Below are positions 1 through 8,489 of a stretch of DNA of 64,000 nt, one piece after another. The position numbers and the translations under genes were made by a program. Position 1 is the first letter of the stretch. The number at the start of each line of letters is the position of its first letter. Location: contig CABZOF010000001.1 of assembly GCA_902527215.1 (NCBI GenBank), positions 62,001 to 126,000 on the forward strand, written 5' to 3'. Under the pieces are notes generated by a model, which worked only from the letters and a program-made list of their open reading frames with translations, was not told where the DNA came from and did not search any database. The stretch comes from an uncultured Pelagibacteraceae bacterium. GTDB taxonomy: Bacteria > Pseudomonadota > Alphaproteobacteria > Pelagibacterales > Pelagibacteraceae.

Positions 1-810
1 GCTTTAGGTGTACTTGCTGTTTTGGGACCAAGAATTGGAAAATTTTCATCAAGTGGTGAACCTAGAAATATTGGACCAAGAAATCCTTGGTTAGTAACTG
101 TTGGATTATTCTTAATTTATACAGGTTTTTGGGGATTTTATGCTGCTTGTAATATTCCAATTTACGATCTTGGACCTGAATATGGCATGGAAGGTGTCAC
201 ATACTTTACTGCAACCACAATTTATGTAACGCCAACCACACTTAGCGGAATAACAATGAACTTTTTAATGTCTCTCTCAGGAGGATTGTTAGCGGGTTAT
301 GTTGTTTCCAAGGGTGATCCTTTCTGGACTTACTCAAGTGGTTTAGCTGGAATAATCTGTGCATCTGCTGGAAATGACCTTTATCATCCAATACAATCTT
401 TGATAATTGGAATGATTGGTGTCGTTATAGCTTACAAAATGCATTACTGGGTTGAACGTAGGTTCAAAATTGATGATGCAGTTGGAGCAGTAGCAGTTCA
501 TGGTTATGCTGGATTTGCAGGGCTAGTGATATGCGGTTTTGTATTAAATGGATACCCTTCTTCAGGATACAGTGTTGGTGCTATGTGGGATGGAACTACA
601 TATGCTGCAATAAATCCTTTAGGAATGTTCATAGGTGCAATAATCATGTTCTTTGTTCTTGGAATGATCCCAGGCTACATTATAGCTAGAGTGTTAAATG
701 GTATTGGCAAACTCAGAATTCCAAGGGAAGTTGAGTTAGCTGGATTAGATTACCAAATAATGGAGGAAGCAAAAGAAGATGAAAAAACTGTTGCTTCTTC
801 AAGTACTTAA
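1..810 (+). CDS. amtB: Ammonium transporter (Amt family), 5' end outside window
   Basis: This is an inner-membrane channel for ammonium, truncated by the window start; the reading frame is open from base 1, so the true start lies upstream. About 269 C-terminal residues are visible, with repeated hydrophobic segments and the Amt-type motif DDAVGAVAVHGYAGFAG, which carries the second histidine of the conserved pore pair. The C-terminus ends in a charged, Glu- and Lys-rich tail. The next gene follows after 11 bases with a strong ribosome site. No glnK (PII) gene follows, although amtB-glnK pairing is usual. The position upstream of mgs/gmaS-like genes suggests a role in nitrogen from ammonium or methylated amines (inference). 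Confidence 0.92.
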   Translation, partial: ALGVLAVLGPRIGKFSSSGEPRNIGPRNPWLVTVGLFLIYTGFWGFYAACNIPIYDLGPEYGMEGVTYFTATTIYVTPTTLSGITMNFLMSLSGGLLAGYVVSKGDPFWTYSSGLAGIICASAGNDLYHPIQSLIIGMIGVVIAYKMHYWVERRFKIDDAVGAVAVHGYAGFAGLVICGFVLNGYPSSGYSVGAMWDGTTYAAINPLGMFIGAIIMFFVLGMIPGYIIARVLNGIGKLRIPREVELAGLDYQIMEEAKEDEKTVASSST

Positions 811-816
811 AGGAGG
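811..816 (+). promoter_or_regulatory. Strong ribosome binding site
   Basis: AGGAGG lies five bases before the ATG at 822. It is a near-perfect Shine-Dalgarno site in a window where most genes lack an obvious one, which argues that the small downstream ORF is really translated. Confidence 0.7.
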
Positions 817-821
817 ATAAT

Positions 822-1049
822 ATGGCTACAGTATCTAATTGGATAGATCACTTAAATAAACCTGCAGAGGAAGTTGTGGGTGCTATTTATCCTGGAGTAG
901 GCTCAGAAGGTATATTAGTTCTTATACTTGCTGTTATTTGGATAGGTTGGACAGTTGTAAGCTCAAAACAAGAAAGTGATAAACTTTCTAAGCTTGCAAG
1001 AAAAAGACCAAGTTCAAATGCATGGAAGAGTAATATTACTGATGGATAA
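822..1049 (+). CDS. Small single-pass membrane protein next to amtB
   Basis: A 75-residue protein with one hydrophobic segment at about residues 29-47, an acidic and neutral N-terminal part, and a Lys/Arg-rich C-terminal part after the membrane segment, so the C-terminus is probably cytoplasmic. I do not recognise the family. It is co-transcribed with the ammonium transporter (11-base gap, strong ribosome site) and followed by a terminator-like hairpin. It sits where the PII regulator GlnK would normally be encoded. A role as an accessory or regulatory subunit of the transporter is a guess from position only. Confidence 0.8.
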   Translation: MATVSNWIDHLNKPAEEVVGAIYPGVGSEGILVLILAVIWIGWTVVSSKQESDKLSKLARKRPSSNAWKSNITDG

Positions 1050-1060
1050 ATAAAAAACGA

Positions 1061-1090
1061 TAAGGGCGCATAAATTTAGATGCGCCCTTT
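1061..1090 (+). terminator. Hairpin after the amt operon
   Basis: A perfect 10-base stem, with AAGGGCGCAT at 1062-1071 pairing with ATGCGCCCTT at 1080-1089, encloses an 8-base loop. The GC-rich stem stands out in this AT-rich DNA. Only a short T run follows, so termination may be partial. It separates the amt pair from the small ORF and mgs genes. Confidence 0.65.
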
Positions 1091-1097
1091 ACAAAGT

Positions 1098-1250
1098 ATG
1101 GAAGAAGATAAAAAAAATCTCAACAAAACACCGAGTAAAATGGCTAGATTAGCATGGCCTAAATCTAAATATGGTGTCTATGCCGCAATCATTATCATTG
1201 TTATAATTAATGTGCTTTACTATAAAGACCAATTATTATCACTACTTTAA
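1098..1250 (+). CDS. 50-residue single-pass membrane protein (small ORF)
   Basis: ATG at 1098 opens a 50-codon frame ending TAA at 1248-1250. The N-terminal half is hydrophilic and lysine-rich (MEEDKKNLNKTPSK). A run of Ile, Val and Ala at about residues 30-42 makes one membrane segment. The ORF fills the spacer between the hairpin at 1061-1090 and mgsA at 1260 almost exactly, as a real gene would. No good Shine-Dalgarno site is visible, and ATG at 1140 is an alternative start. I do not recognise a family; the existence of the gene is inferred from fit and composition. Confidence 0.5.
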   Translation: MEEDKKNLNKTPSKMARLAWPKSKYGVYAAIIIIVIINVLYYKDQLLSLL

Positions 1251-1259
1251 AACTTATTT

Positions 1260-2138
1260 ATGTGTGGCATTGTTGGAATTTATCTAAAATCTAAAAAATT
1301 TGAAAAATCTTTAGGAGGAATGCTTTCTAAAATGTTAGTCAGTATGGAGTCTAGGGGTCCTGACAGTGCAGGTTTTGCAATTTATAAAAGTGATAAAAAT
1401 AAAATTTATAAATATTCTATTTGTTTAAATGATATGAGTTTTGAAAAATTCAAAAATGAAATTAAAAAGAAAGTAAAACTTACAAATGTAGAAAAGAATT
1501 CAGACCACGTAATTTTAAAATCTATTGAAAAACCTAATAAAATTCTCCCTATTTTAGAAGATTTTTCGACAATATCACTAGTTGGGTACGGAAAATCTAT
1601 TGAAATTTTTAAACAAGTTGGAAGTCCTAGTAATGTTGTGAAAAAATTTAATTTAGATAATTTTTCCGGAACACATGCTATTGGTCATACAAGAATGGCT
1701 ACAGAAAGTGCAATTACAACTGATGGATCACATCCCTACTCTACAGGAGAAGATGAATGTTTAGTGCATAACGGATCTTTATCTAATCATAATAATCTAA
1801 GAAGAAAATTAAAAAAAAATGGATCCAAATTTAGTTCTGATAATGATACAGAAGTAGCTGCTGGTTATATTTCAGATAGTTTAAAAAAAAGAAATTTAAA
1901 ACAAACATTAAATAAAGGCTTAAGCGATTTGGATGGATTTTATACTTTTATTACAGGAACACATAGTGGTTTTGCAGTTCTAAGAGATGAGATTGCATGC
2001 AAGCCTGCTGTTATTGCTGAAACAAAAGACTATGTAGCAATTTCATCAGAGTTTCAAGCAATGGCACATTTACCAAATGTAAATAATGCAAAAATTTTTG
2101 AACCTGAGCCAGGTATCGTTTATTCTTGGGGAAAATAA
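1260..2138 (+). CDS. mgsA: Class-II glutamine amidotransferase subunit, N-methylglutamate synthase MgsA-like
   Basis: A 292-residue Ntn-type glutamine amidotransferase domain standing alone. It begins MCGIVGIY, so removal of Met exposes the catalytic cysteine. Further family motifs are ESRGPDSAGFA near residue 35, GHTRMATES near 141, SHPYS near 158 and the HNGSLSNH segment near 170. The domain corresponds to the N-terminal region of glutamate synthase. With the next two genes it rebuilds a split GltB, as in N-methylglutamate synthase MgsABC of methylotrophs and GlxBCD proteins. It would supply ammonia or transfer the glutamyl group to make N-methylglutamate. It overlaps mgsB by one base (TAATG). 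MgsA is favoured over GlxB because gmaS follows. Confidence 0.78.
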   Translation: MCGIVGIYLKSKKFEKSLGGMLSKMLVSMESRGPDSAGFAIYKSDKNKIYKYSICLNDMSFEKFKNEIKKKVKLTNVEKNSDHVILKSIEKPNKILPILEDFSTISLVGYGKSIEIFKQVGSPSNVVKKFNLDNFSGTHAIGHTRMATESAITTDGSHPYSTGEDECLVHNGSLSNHNNLRRKLKKNGSKFSSDNDTEVAAGYISDSLKKRNLKQTLNKGLSDLDGFYTFITGTHSGFAVLRDEIACKPAVIAETKDYVAISSEFQAMAHLPNVNNAKIFEPEPGIVYSWGK

Positions 2139-2818
2139 TGATACTTGATTTAAAGAAATTAAAATTGAGATCTGTTAATGAAAAACTTCAAAATATTGAT
2201 CATAAAAAAAATAAAAGAGACTTTGTAATATCAAACCCTGAAGGTAATCATGCTGTCTGTGCAGGTCTTACAGAAAATATTGATGTAACCATTAAAGGTC
2301 ATGTTGGGTATTATTGTGCAGGTATGAACCAAAATGCAAATATTATAGTTGATGGAAATGTGGGAACTGGAGTTGCAGAAAATATGATGTCTGGAAAAGT
2401 TCATGTAAAAGGAAATGCATCACAATCTGCAGGTGCAACTGCTCATGGCGGAACTTTGATTATTGATGGTGATGCAAGTTCAAGATGTGGAATATCTATG
2501 AAAGGTATTGATATAATTGTAAAAGGATCTGTTGGTCATATGTCAGCATTTATGGCACAATCTGGAAATTTGGTTGTTTGTGGTGATGCAGGTGAAGCAT
2601 TAGGTGATAGTTTGTATGAAACAGACATATATGTAAAAGGAAAAGTAAAATCTTTAGGAGCAGATTGTGAAGAAAAAAAAATGAGTAAAAAACATAAGAC
2701 AAAATTAAAAGAGCTTTTAAAAAAGGCTGGATCAAATATTAAACCTGAACAATTTAAAAGATATGGTTCTGCAAGAAAACTTTATAATTTTAATATTGAT
2801 AATGTATCTAACTATTAA
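2138..2818 (+). CDS. mgsB: GXGXG-domain subunit, N-methylglutamate synthase MgsB-like
   Basis: A stand-alone version of the C-terminal beta-helix domain of glutamate synthase, about 226 residues. The repeated turns of the right-handed beta-helix are visible as recurring short segments such as VDGNVGTGVAENMMSG and IDGDASSRCGISM. I start it at ATG 2138, which overlaps the previous stop in a TAATG junction; an upstream TTG at 2126 is less likely. In the split enzyme it is the structural subunit between the amidotransferase and FMN subunits. The C-terminal 50 residues are lysine-rich. Confidence 0.78.
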   Translation: MILDLKKLKLRSVNEKLQNIDHKKNKRDFVISNPEGNHAVCAGLTENIDVTIKGHVGYYCAGMNQNANIIVDGNVGTGVAENMMSGKVHVKGNASQSAGATAHGGTLIIDGDASSRCGISMKGIDIIVKGSVGHMSAFMAQSGNLVVCGDAGEALGDSLYETDIYVKGKVKSLGADCEEKKMSKKHKTKLKELLKKAGSNIKPEQFKRYGSARKLYNFNIDNVSNY

Positions 2819-2820
2819 TT

Positions 2821-4140
2821 ATGAAAAATAAAACTCTCCCTCGTCAATCCTGGACCTTTGATGAATACACTAACTCTGAAATTAGGAGAGCTGCTGAAAC
2901 TGGAATTTATGATATTAGGGGTGGTGGTTCGAAAAGAAAGCTTCCACATTTTGATGATTTATTATTTTTAGGTGCTTCAATGTCTAGATATCCTTTGGAA
3001 GGATATAGGGAAAAATGTACTACAAATGTAACTTTAGGCACAAAATATGCAAAAAAACCATTAGAGCTTGATATTCCAATTACGATTGCTGGTATGAGTT
3101 TTGGAGCATTGTCCGGTCCAGCGAAAGAGGCATTAGGAAGAGGAGCAAGTGCAGCCGGAACATCTACCACAACAGGTGATGGAGGAATGACACCAGAAGA
3201 AAGAGGTCAATCGAAAAATTTAGTTTATCAACTTTTGCCCTCAAGATATGGAATGAACCCAAATGATTTAAGAAAAGCGGATGCAATTGAAGTGGTAATT
3301 GGACAAGGTGCAAAACCAGGTGGTGGTGGAATGTTGCTTGGACAAAAAATAGATGATCGTGTTGCAGAAATGAGAACTTTGCCAAAAGGTATTGATCAAA
3401 GATCTGCATGTCGTCACCCTGATTGGACCGGTCCTGATGATTTAAAAATAAAAATTTTAGAATTAAGAGAAATTACTAAATGGAAAGTTCCTATTTTTAT
3501 TAAAATTGCTGGAGCAAGACCATATTATGATACAGCATTAGCTGTAAAAGCTGGAGCAGATGTTGTTGTCCTAGATGGTATGCAAGGTGGAACTGCAGCA
3601 ACACAAGAAGTATTTATTGAAAATGTTGGTCAACCAACTTTAGCCTGCATAAGACCTGCCGTAGATGCTTTGCAAGATTTAAATTCTCATAGAGAAGTTC
3701 AGCTTATAATTTCAGGTGGAATTAGAAATGGCGCGGATGTAGCTAAAGCTCTTGCGTTAGGAGCTGATGCAGTATCCATTGGGAGTGCAGCCATGATTGC
3801 AATTGGTGATAATGATCCTAAATGGGAAAAAGAATATGAAAAACTTGGAAGTAAAGCTGGGGCGTACGACGACTGGCATGAGGGAAATGATCCTGCAGGA
3901 ATTTCAACTCAGAAACCAGAGCTAATGAAAAGATTAGATCCAAAAAAAGCTGGTAGAAAATTATCAAATTATTTAAAGGTCATGTCTCTAGAAGCACAAA
4001 CTATTGCACGAGCGTGTGGTAAAAACAGTCTTCATAATTTAGAACCAGAGGATTTATGTGCATTAACCGTTGAGGCTGCAGCAATGGCTAGAGTTCCTTT
4101 GGCAGGAACTAGCTGGATACCAGGTATAAAAAAGAAATAG
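2821..4140 (+). CDS. mgsC: FMN-binding glutamate synthase domain subunit, MgsC-like
   Basis: The 439-residue catalytic subunit of the split glutamate synthase-type enzyme. Visible motifs include ITIAGMSFGALSGPAKEALG near residue 90, TGDGGM near 118, GQGAKPGGGGMLLG near 160, and the TIM-barrel phosphate-binding segments VVLDGMQGGTAA and IISGGIRNGADVAKALALGA. In the region where GltB normally carries three cysteines for a 3Fe-4S cluster I see only one (ARACGKNS), so the cluster is probably absent. Start is two bases after mgsB stops. N-methylglutamate synthase is favoured by the gmaS-like neighbour; a glutamate synthase-like or GlxD role is the alternative. Confidence 0.8.
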   Translation: MKNKTLPRQSWTFDEYTNSEIRRAAETGIYDIRGGGSKRKLPHFDDLLFLGASMSRYPLEGYREKCTTNVTLGTKYAKKPLELDIPITIAGMSFGALSGPAKEALGRGASAAGTSTTTGDGGMTPEERGQSKNLVYQLLPSRYGMNPNDLRKADAIEVVIGQGAKPGGGGMLLGQKIDDRVAEMRTLPKGIDQRSACRHPDWTGPDDLKIKILELREITKWKVPIFIKIAGARPYYDTALAVKAGADVVVLDGMQGGTAATQEVFIENVGQPTLACIRPAVDALQDLNSHREVQLIISGGIRNGADVAKALALGADAVSIGSAAMIAIGDNDPKWEKEYEKLGSKAGAYDDWHEGNDPAGISTQKPELMKRLDPKKAGRKLSNYLKVMSLEAQTIARACGKNSLHNLEPEDLCALTVEAAAMARVPLAGTSWIPGIKKK

Positions 4141-4178
4141 TTATTGATAGTTAATAAATAATTCGTAGTATAATTATA

Positions 4179-5504
4179 ATGCCCAAAAATTTATCTAAAA
4201 TTGCTAATTCTAAAAAAATTAAATATTTTTTAATAAGTTTCGTTGATTTGTTTGGTGTATTAAGATCAAAATTAGTACCTGCACAAGCAATAAAAGAGAT
4301 GCAAAAAAATGGTGCAGGATTTGCTGGATTTGCAGCGTGGCTTGATATGTCACCAGCAGACTCTGATATGTTTGCTATACCGGATCCAAATAGCTTGATT
4401 CAATTACCTTGGAATAAAGAAGTAGGTTGGCTTGCTTCAGACCTATGGATGAATGGCAAACCTGTTGAGGCATCACCAAGAGTGATGCTAAAAAACCAAA
4501 TAAAATCACTATCAAATGAAGGTTACTCGATGAAATCGGGTGTAGAGTGTGAATATTTTCTTACATCACCTGATGGTAGTTCTATTGCAGACTCAAGGGA
4601 TACTCAATCTAAACCTTGTTACGACCAATCAGCTTTAATGAGGCAATATGATTTAATAAAAGAGATATGCGATTGCATGATTACATTGGGATGGAACCCA
4701 TATCAAAATGATCATGAAGATGCTAATGGCCAGTTTGAAATGAATTGGGACTACACTGACTGCTTAACTACAGCAGACAGACATACATTTTTTAAATTTA
4801 TGGTTAAGTCTATAGCAGAAAAGCATGGATTGAGAGCAACATTTATGCCTAAACCATTTGAACAACTGACAGGTAATGGATGTCATGCACATATTTCTCT
4901 ATGGGATAAGAAAAAAAATAAATTTTTAGATAAAAATGATAAACTTGGGCTTAGTAAATTAGCATACAATTTTTTGGGTGGAGTAATCAAGAATGCAGGT
5001 TCATTATCAGCATTTTTTAATCCAACATTAAATAGTTATAGAAGAATTAATGCACCACCGACAAAATCTGGTGCAACATGGTCGCCAAGTAGTATTTCTT
5101 ACACAGGAAATAATCGAACACACATGATTAGAGTTCCAGATCCAGGAAGGTTTGAACTAAGATTAATGGATGGATCAGCAAATCCATATTTACTACAAGC
5201 AGGAGTTTTAGCAGCGGGTATAAATGGGATTAGAAAAAAAGTTAATCCTGGAAAACCATTATTCTGTAATATGTATACTGATCACAAAAAATATCCCAAC
5301 CTGCCAAAATTACCAAATACATTAGAAGACTCCTTAGAAATGTTAAATTTAAATACAGTCATGAAAAATGCTTTTGGAAAAAATGTTTTAACCAGTTATA
5401 TCAAATTAAAAAAATCTGAAATTGAAAGTTTCAAATCAAAAGAAAAATTTGATAAATTAAAACCTATTACAAAGTGGGAAAGATCTAATACTTTGGATTG
5501 TTAA
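4179..5504 (+). CDS. gmaS: Glutamine synthetase-family enzyme, likely gamma-glutamylmethylamide synthetase
   Basis: A 441-residue member of the short glutamine synthetase (GlnT/GmaS) branch. It shows KYFLISFVDLFG at the N-terminus, GAGFAGFAAWLDM near residue 47, the metal and substrate segment YQNDHEDANGQFEMNW near 178, GNGCHAHISLWD near 233, and the ATP/glutamate segment GNNRTHMIRVPDPGRFELR near 312. GmaS joins methylamine to glutamate using ATP; N-methylglutamate synthase then converts the product. The order mgsA-mgsB-mgsC-gmaS beside an Amt gene matches methylamine-use operons. No N-methylglutamate dehydrogenase (mgdABCD) genes are in the window. A GlnT-type glutamine synthetase cannot be excluded by eye. 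Confidence 0.75.
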   Translation: MPKNLSKIANSKKIKYFLISFVDLFGVLRSKLVPAQAIKEMQKNGAGFAGFAAWLDMSPADSDMFAIPDPNSLIQLPWNKEVGWLASDLWMNGKPVEASPRVMLKNQIKSLSNEGYSMKSGVECEYFLTSPDGSSIADSRDTQSKPCYDQSALMRQYDLIKEICDCMITLGWNPYQNDHEDANGQFEMNWDYTDCLTTADRHTFFKFMVKSIAEKHGLRATFMPKPFEQLTGNGCHAHISLWDKKKNKFLDKNDKLGLSKLAYNFLGGVIKNAGSLSAFFNPTLNSYRRINAPPTKSGATWSPSSISYTGNNRTHMIRVPDPGRFELRLMDGSANPYLLQAGVLAAGINGIRKKVNPGKPLFCNMYTDHKKYPNLPKLPNTLEDSLEMLNLNTVMKNAFGKNVLTSYIKLKKSEIESFKSKEKFDKLKPITKWERSNTLDC

Positions 5505-5507
5505 AAT

Positions 5508-6653
5508 ATGTCTATTGATTATAGTCATATTAATAAATTTTCATCATTTATAAAAAATAAAAATTATTCATTTAGTAGAGAAGAAATATTAAGTGTATTA
5601 AATAAAGAAACTATTGATAAGGCCTTTAATACTGTTTCTAGTTGGGAAAATTATGAACCTACCCCCCTACTTAATTTAAATAAACTTTCAAAAGACCTTA
5701 ATGTTAAAAATATCTTTTACAAAGATGAGTCAAGAAGGTTTGGACTTAAGTCTTTTAAAGCACTCGGAGGTGCTTATGCAGTAGCGGAGGTTTCAGCTGG
5801 AAGAAAGAATGTAGTTGTTGCTACAGCAACAGCAGGAAATCATGGAAAATCAGTTGCCTGGGGAGCAAAAAGACTAGGTATTGCATGTAAAATTTTCATA
5901 AGTGAATTTGTTAGTGAAACAAGAGCTGACGAGATGCGAAAACTTGGAGCAGAGGTGACAAGAGTAAAGGGAAATTACGAAAATTCTTTAGATGAATGCA
6001 TAAAGCAATCTAAGGAAAATGGCTGGGAAATTGTACAAGATGTTGCCTGGGAAGATTATCAAAAAGTTCCAAAACTAACCATGGCTGGATATTCAGTGAT
6101 GATAGAAGAAATCTCAAAACAAACTGATCATTATATAACACATATATTTCTTCAGGCAGGTGTAGGAGGTATGGCCTCTGGTGTAATAGCAGGTGTTGCC
6201 AGATATTTTAAAAGAATTCCAAAAATTATTGTTGTTGAGCCAAAAAATGCAGACTGTGTATTGAAGAGTATTGATGAAGGTAAACTTACTAGAGTTGAAA
6301 TAGAAAAAGAAAGCATTATGGGAGGAATGTCATGTGGGGATGTATCATTAGTCCCATGGCAAATTCTAAAAAACTCAGTAAATAATTGTCTAAGTATTCC
6401 TGATGACGACATACCATTATCAGTAGCGATGTTAGCTAAGGGATACTTTGGTGAGGACAACATTGTTGCAGGAGAATGTGCAGCACCTGCTCTAATAAGT
6501 ATAAATGTTAGTTGTAATAACGAACAAATTAAAAAGGATCTTGAATTAGATATGAACTCGAATGTTTTATTAATTGGATGCGAAGGTGATACAGACATAA
6601 AACTTTATAACGAACTTCTGTCAAAAGGATCAGAACAGTTGTCAAATGGATAG
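5508..6653 (+). CDS. PLP-dependent lyase, diaminopropionate ammonia-lyase-like
   Basis: A 381-residue fold-type II pyridoxal-phosphate enzyme. The signature KDESRRFGLKSFKALGGAYA near residue 73 contains the PLP lysine in SFKALGG and closely follows the diaminopropionate ammonia-lyase pattern. TATAGNHGKSVAWGAKRLG is the Asn-His-Gly loop, and QAGVGGMASG is the phosphate-binding loop. Starts three bases after gmaS, so it is in the same operon. The substrate is uncertain: diaminopropionate, serine or threonine, or a related beta-substituted amino acid. Ammonia release would suit the nitrogen theme of the operon (inference). Confidence 0.75.
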   Translation: MSIDYSHINKFSSFIKNKNYSFSREEILSVLNKETIDKAFNTVSSWENYEPTPLLNLNKLSKDLNVKNIFYKDESRRFGLKSFKALGGAYAVAEVSAGRKNVVVATATAGNHGKSVAWGAKRLGIACKIFISEFVSETRADEMRKLGAEVTRVKGNYENSLDECIKQSKENGWEIVQDVAWEDYQKVPKLTMAGYSVMIEEISKQTDHYITHIFLQAGVGGMASGVIAGVARYFKRIPKIIVVEPKNADCVLKSIDEGKLTRVEIEKESIMGGMSCGDVSLVPWQILKNSVNNCLSIPDDDIPLSVAMLAKGYFGEDNIVAGECAAPALISINVSCNNEQIKKDLELDMNSNVLLIGCEGDTDIKLYNELLSKGSEQLSNG

Positions 6654-8070
6654 TACAGCACTCGTTTGGATAAGAGATGATTTTCGAATACAAAATAATG
6701 ATGCGCTGACTTATGCTTCAAACAAGCATGATATAGTTACGGCAGTATTTATTTTTAATAGTAGTATTTTTGATAATAAAAGAGAAGCTCAAAAGTGGTG
6801 GGTAAGTAAATCCTTAGAAAATTTTAAATCAGATTTAAAGAAATTAAATATCGGGTTGGAAATAATTAAAGATGATGAAATAAATTTTTTTTCTAAAATA
6901 AAATCTAGTAGTAAAATATCTGTTTATTGGAATAAAGTTTATGAACCTAATGAATTAGAAAAAGATAAAAAAATCGGTACTGATTTTTCAAAGAAGAACA
7001 TTGATTTTAAATTTTTTAAAGGAAATGTGCTTAATGAATATAATAAAATTACGAAAAATGATGGCACACCTTTTAAAGTCTACAGTCCTTTTTGGAGAAA
7101 TGCAGAGCAATTTTATTTGGAAAGACTGCCTGATAAAATAAGCAAAGTTAAGAAGTGTAAAAAGATAAACACATTATTTAAAAATCAAATAAAATCTGAG
7201 GATATTTTACCCAAATCTGATTGGTACAAAAAATTTGAAAAATATTGGGAGCCTTCAGAGCAAAAGGCCCATGAATATTTAGATAATTTTGTTCAAAAAA
7301 ACATACTTAATTATGGTGTAGACCGTGATTTTCCTTCAATTAAAGGAACGTCGTTACTTTCTCCATATATTAGAAATGGACAAATAAATGTTGGAGATAT
7401 TTGGCAAAAATGCAAAAAACTAAAATCTAATAATGTGAGTATAAAAAAATATACTAATGAAATTGGTTGGAGAGAGTTTTCGCACAGTCTCATAAATTAT
7501 TTTCCACAAATGCTAAAGGGAAACTTAAGAAAAGAATTTGATAAGTTTCCATGGGTAAATAATTCTAAATTTTTAAATGCATGGAAAAAAGGAATGACAG
7601 GTTACCCAATTGTAGATGCTGGAATGAGAGAATTGTACGAAACAGGATGGATGCATAATAGGATTAGAATGGTCGTTGGATCTTTTCTAGTGAAGCATTT
7701 AAGAATTAACTGGAAAGAAGGAGAAAAATATTTCAGAAATTGTCTTCTTGATTTCAATGAAGCAAACAATGTTGCACAATGGCAATGGGTAGCTGGTTGT
7801 GGCGCTGATGCAGCTCCTTATTTTAGAATATTCAATCCTATTTTACAGGGTGAAAAATTTGATAAACAAGGAGATTATGTAAAAAAATGGGTTCCTGAAT
7901 TATCAAAAGTTCCTCCAAAATTTATTCATAAACCATGGGAAATGGAAAAAAAATATCAAGAAGCAATTAATACTATTATAGGATCGAGCTATCCAATGCC
8001 AATTGTTATTCATGAGAAAGCTAGGGCCGATGCTTTGAGTGCCTTTCAATCAATTAAGAAAAAAAATTAG
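6646..8070 (+). CDS. phr: Deoxyribodipyrimidine photolyase / cryptochrome family
   Basis: A 474-residue FAD flavoprotein that repairs UV-induced pyrimidine dimers in DNA using light. The N-terminal alpha/beta domain starts TALVWIRDDFRIQNNDAL. The C-terminal FAD domain has EIGWREFSHSLINY near residue 271, GMTGYPIVDAGMREL near 315, MHNRIRMVVGSFLVKHL near 336, and NVAQWQWVAGCGADAAPY near 378. Length and motifs match class I CPD photolyases. Its ATG overlaps the end of the PLP-lyase gene by eight bases. The 3' end overlaps the convergent YjbQ gene by four bases. Sunlit surface water explains its presence; a functional link to the amine genes is unlikely. Confidence 0.9.
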   Translation: MDSTALVWIRDDFRIQNNDALTYASNKHDIVTAVFIFNSSIFDNKREAQKWWVSKSLENFKSDLKKLNIGLEIIKDDEINFFSKIKSSSKISVYWNKVYEPNELEKDKKIGTDFSKKNIDFKFFKGNVLNEYNKITKNDGTPFKVYSPFWRNAEQFYLERLPDKISKVKKCKKINTLFKNQIKSEDILPKSDWYKKFEKYWEPSEQKAHEYLDNFVQKNILNYGVDRDFPSIKGTSLLSPYIRNGQINVGDIWQKCKKLKSNNVSIKKYTNEIGWREFSHSLINYFPQMLKGNLRKEFDKFPWVNNSKFLNAWKKGMTGYPIVDAGMRELYETGWMHNRIRMVVGSFLVKHLRINWKEGEKYFRNCLLDFNEANNVAQWQWVAGCGADAAPYFRIFNPILQGEKFDKQGDYVKKWVPELSKVPPKFIHKPWEMEKKYQEAINTIIGSSYPMPIVIHEKARADALSAFQSIKKKN

Positions 8071-8486
8071 TCTCCAATATAATGATGAATTACAGTTCTT
8101 GTTGTTGTATCTAACCTGTGTTCGAACAAATATATACCTTGCCAAGTCCCTAGCAGTAATTCACTATCTTTTATACTTAAGGAGATTTGATTATTGGTTA
8201 ATGCAGATTTGATATGGGCTGGCATATCATCTTTTCCCTCAGTTGTATGAATATACAACTTGTTGTCCATAGGTACCAATTTATCAAAATAATTAATTAA
8301 ATCTTTTTGTACATCTGGGTCAGCATTTTCTTGGACAATTAGTGAGGCACTAGTATGTTGGATGCTTAGATTAATAATTCCATTTTTAAAGTTATTATTA
8401 TTAATCCAGTTAATTGTTTCATCAGTAAACTCGTACAGTTTTTGACCATTTGTATTAATTTCTAGATTATAAAATTCTTGTTTCAT
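8067..8486 (-). CDS. YjbQ family protein (UPF0047)
   Basis: A 139-residue single-domain protein with the family motifs INLSIQHTSASLIVQENAD and LGTWQGIYLFEHR, length typical for the family. YjbQ proteins have been linked to a secondary thiamine-phosphate synthase activity, but the cellular role is unsettled. It is the last gene of the minus-strand run beginning at csaA, three bases after zapE. Confidence 0.85.
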   Translation of the reverse strand: MKQEFYNLEINTNGQKLYEFTDETINWINNNNFKNGIINLSIQHTSASLIVQENADPDVQKDLINYFDKLVPMDNKLYIHTTEGKDDMPAHIKSALTNNQISLSIKDSELLLGTWQGIYLFEHRLDTTTRTVIHHYIGD

Positions 8487-8489
8487 ACA

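Noticed and set aside
22..24. Base 22 (TTG) as the start of the ammonium transporter
   Set aside because: The frame is open to base 1 and the visible protein lacks the N-terminal part of the family, so the gene is cut by the window edge.
2126..2140. Alternative TTG start for the GXGXG subunit at 2126
   Set aside because: ATG at 2138 forms a TAATG junction with the previous stop, a pattern that recurs in this window (43990, 63018), and gives a cleaner N-terminus.
2550..3409. Open frames on the minus strand across mgsB and mgsC
   Set aside because: They lie wholly inside well-supported genes and show low-complexity Leu/His/Phe composition, as expected from antisense frames.
4144..4174. TTGATA and TATAAT as a promoter before gmaS
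   Set aside because: Spacing is 19 bases and the -10 ends five bases before the ATG; in such A/T-rich DNA this is likely chance, and gmaS can be read from the mgs transcript.
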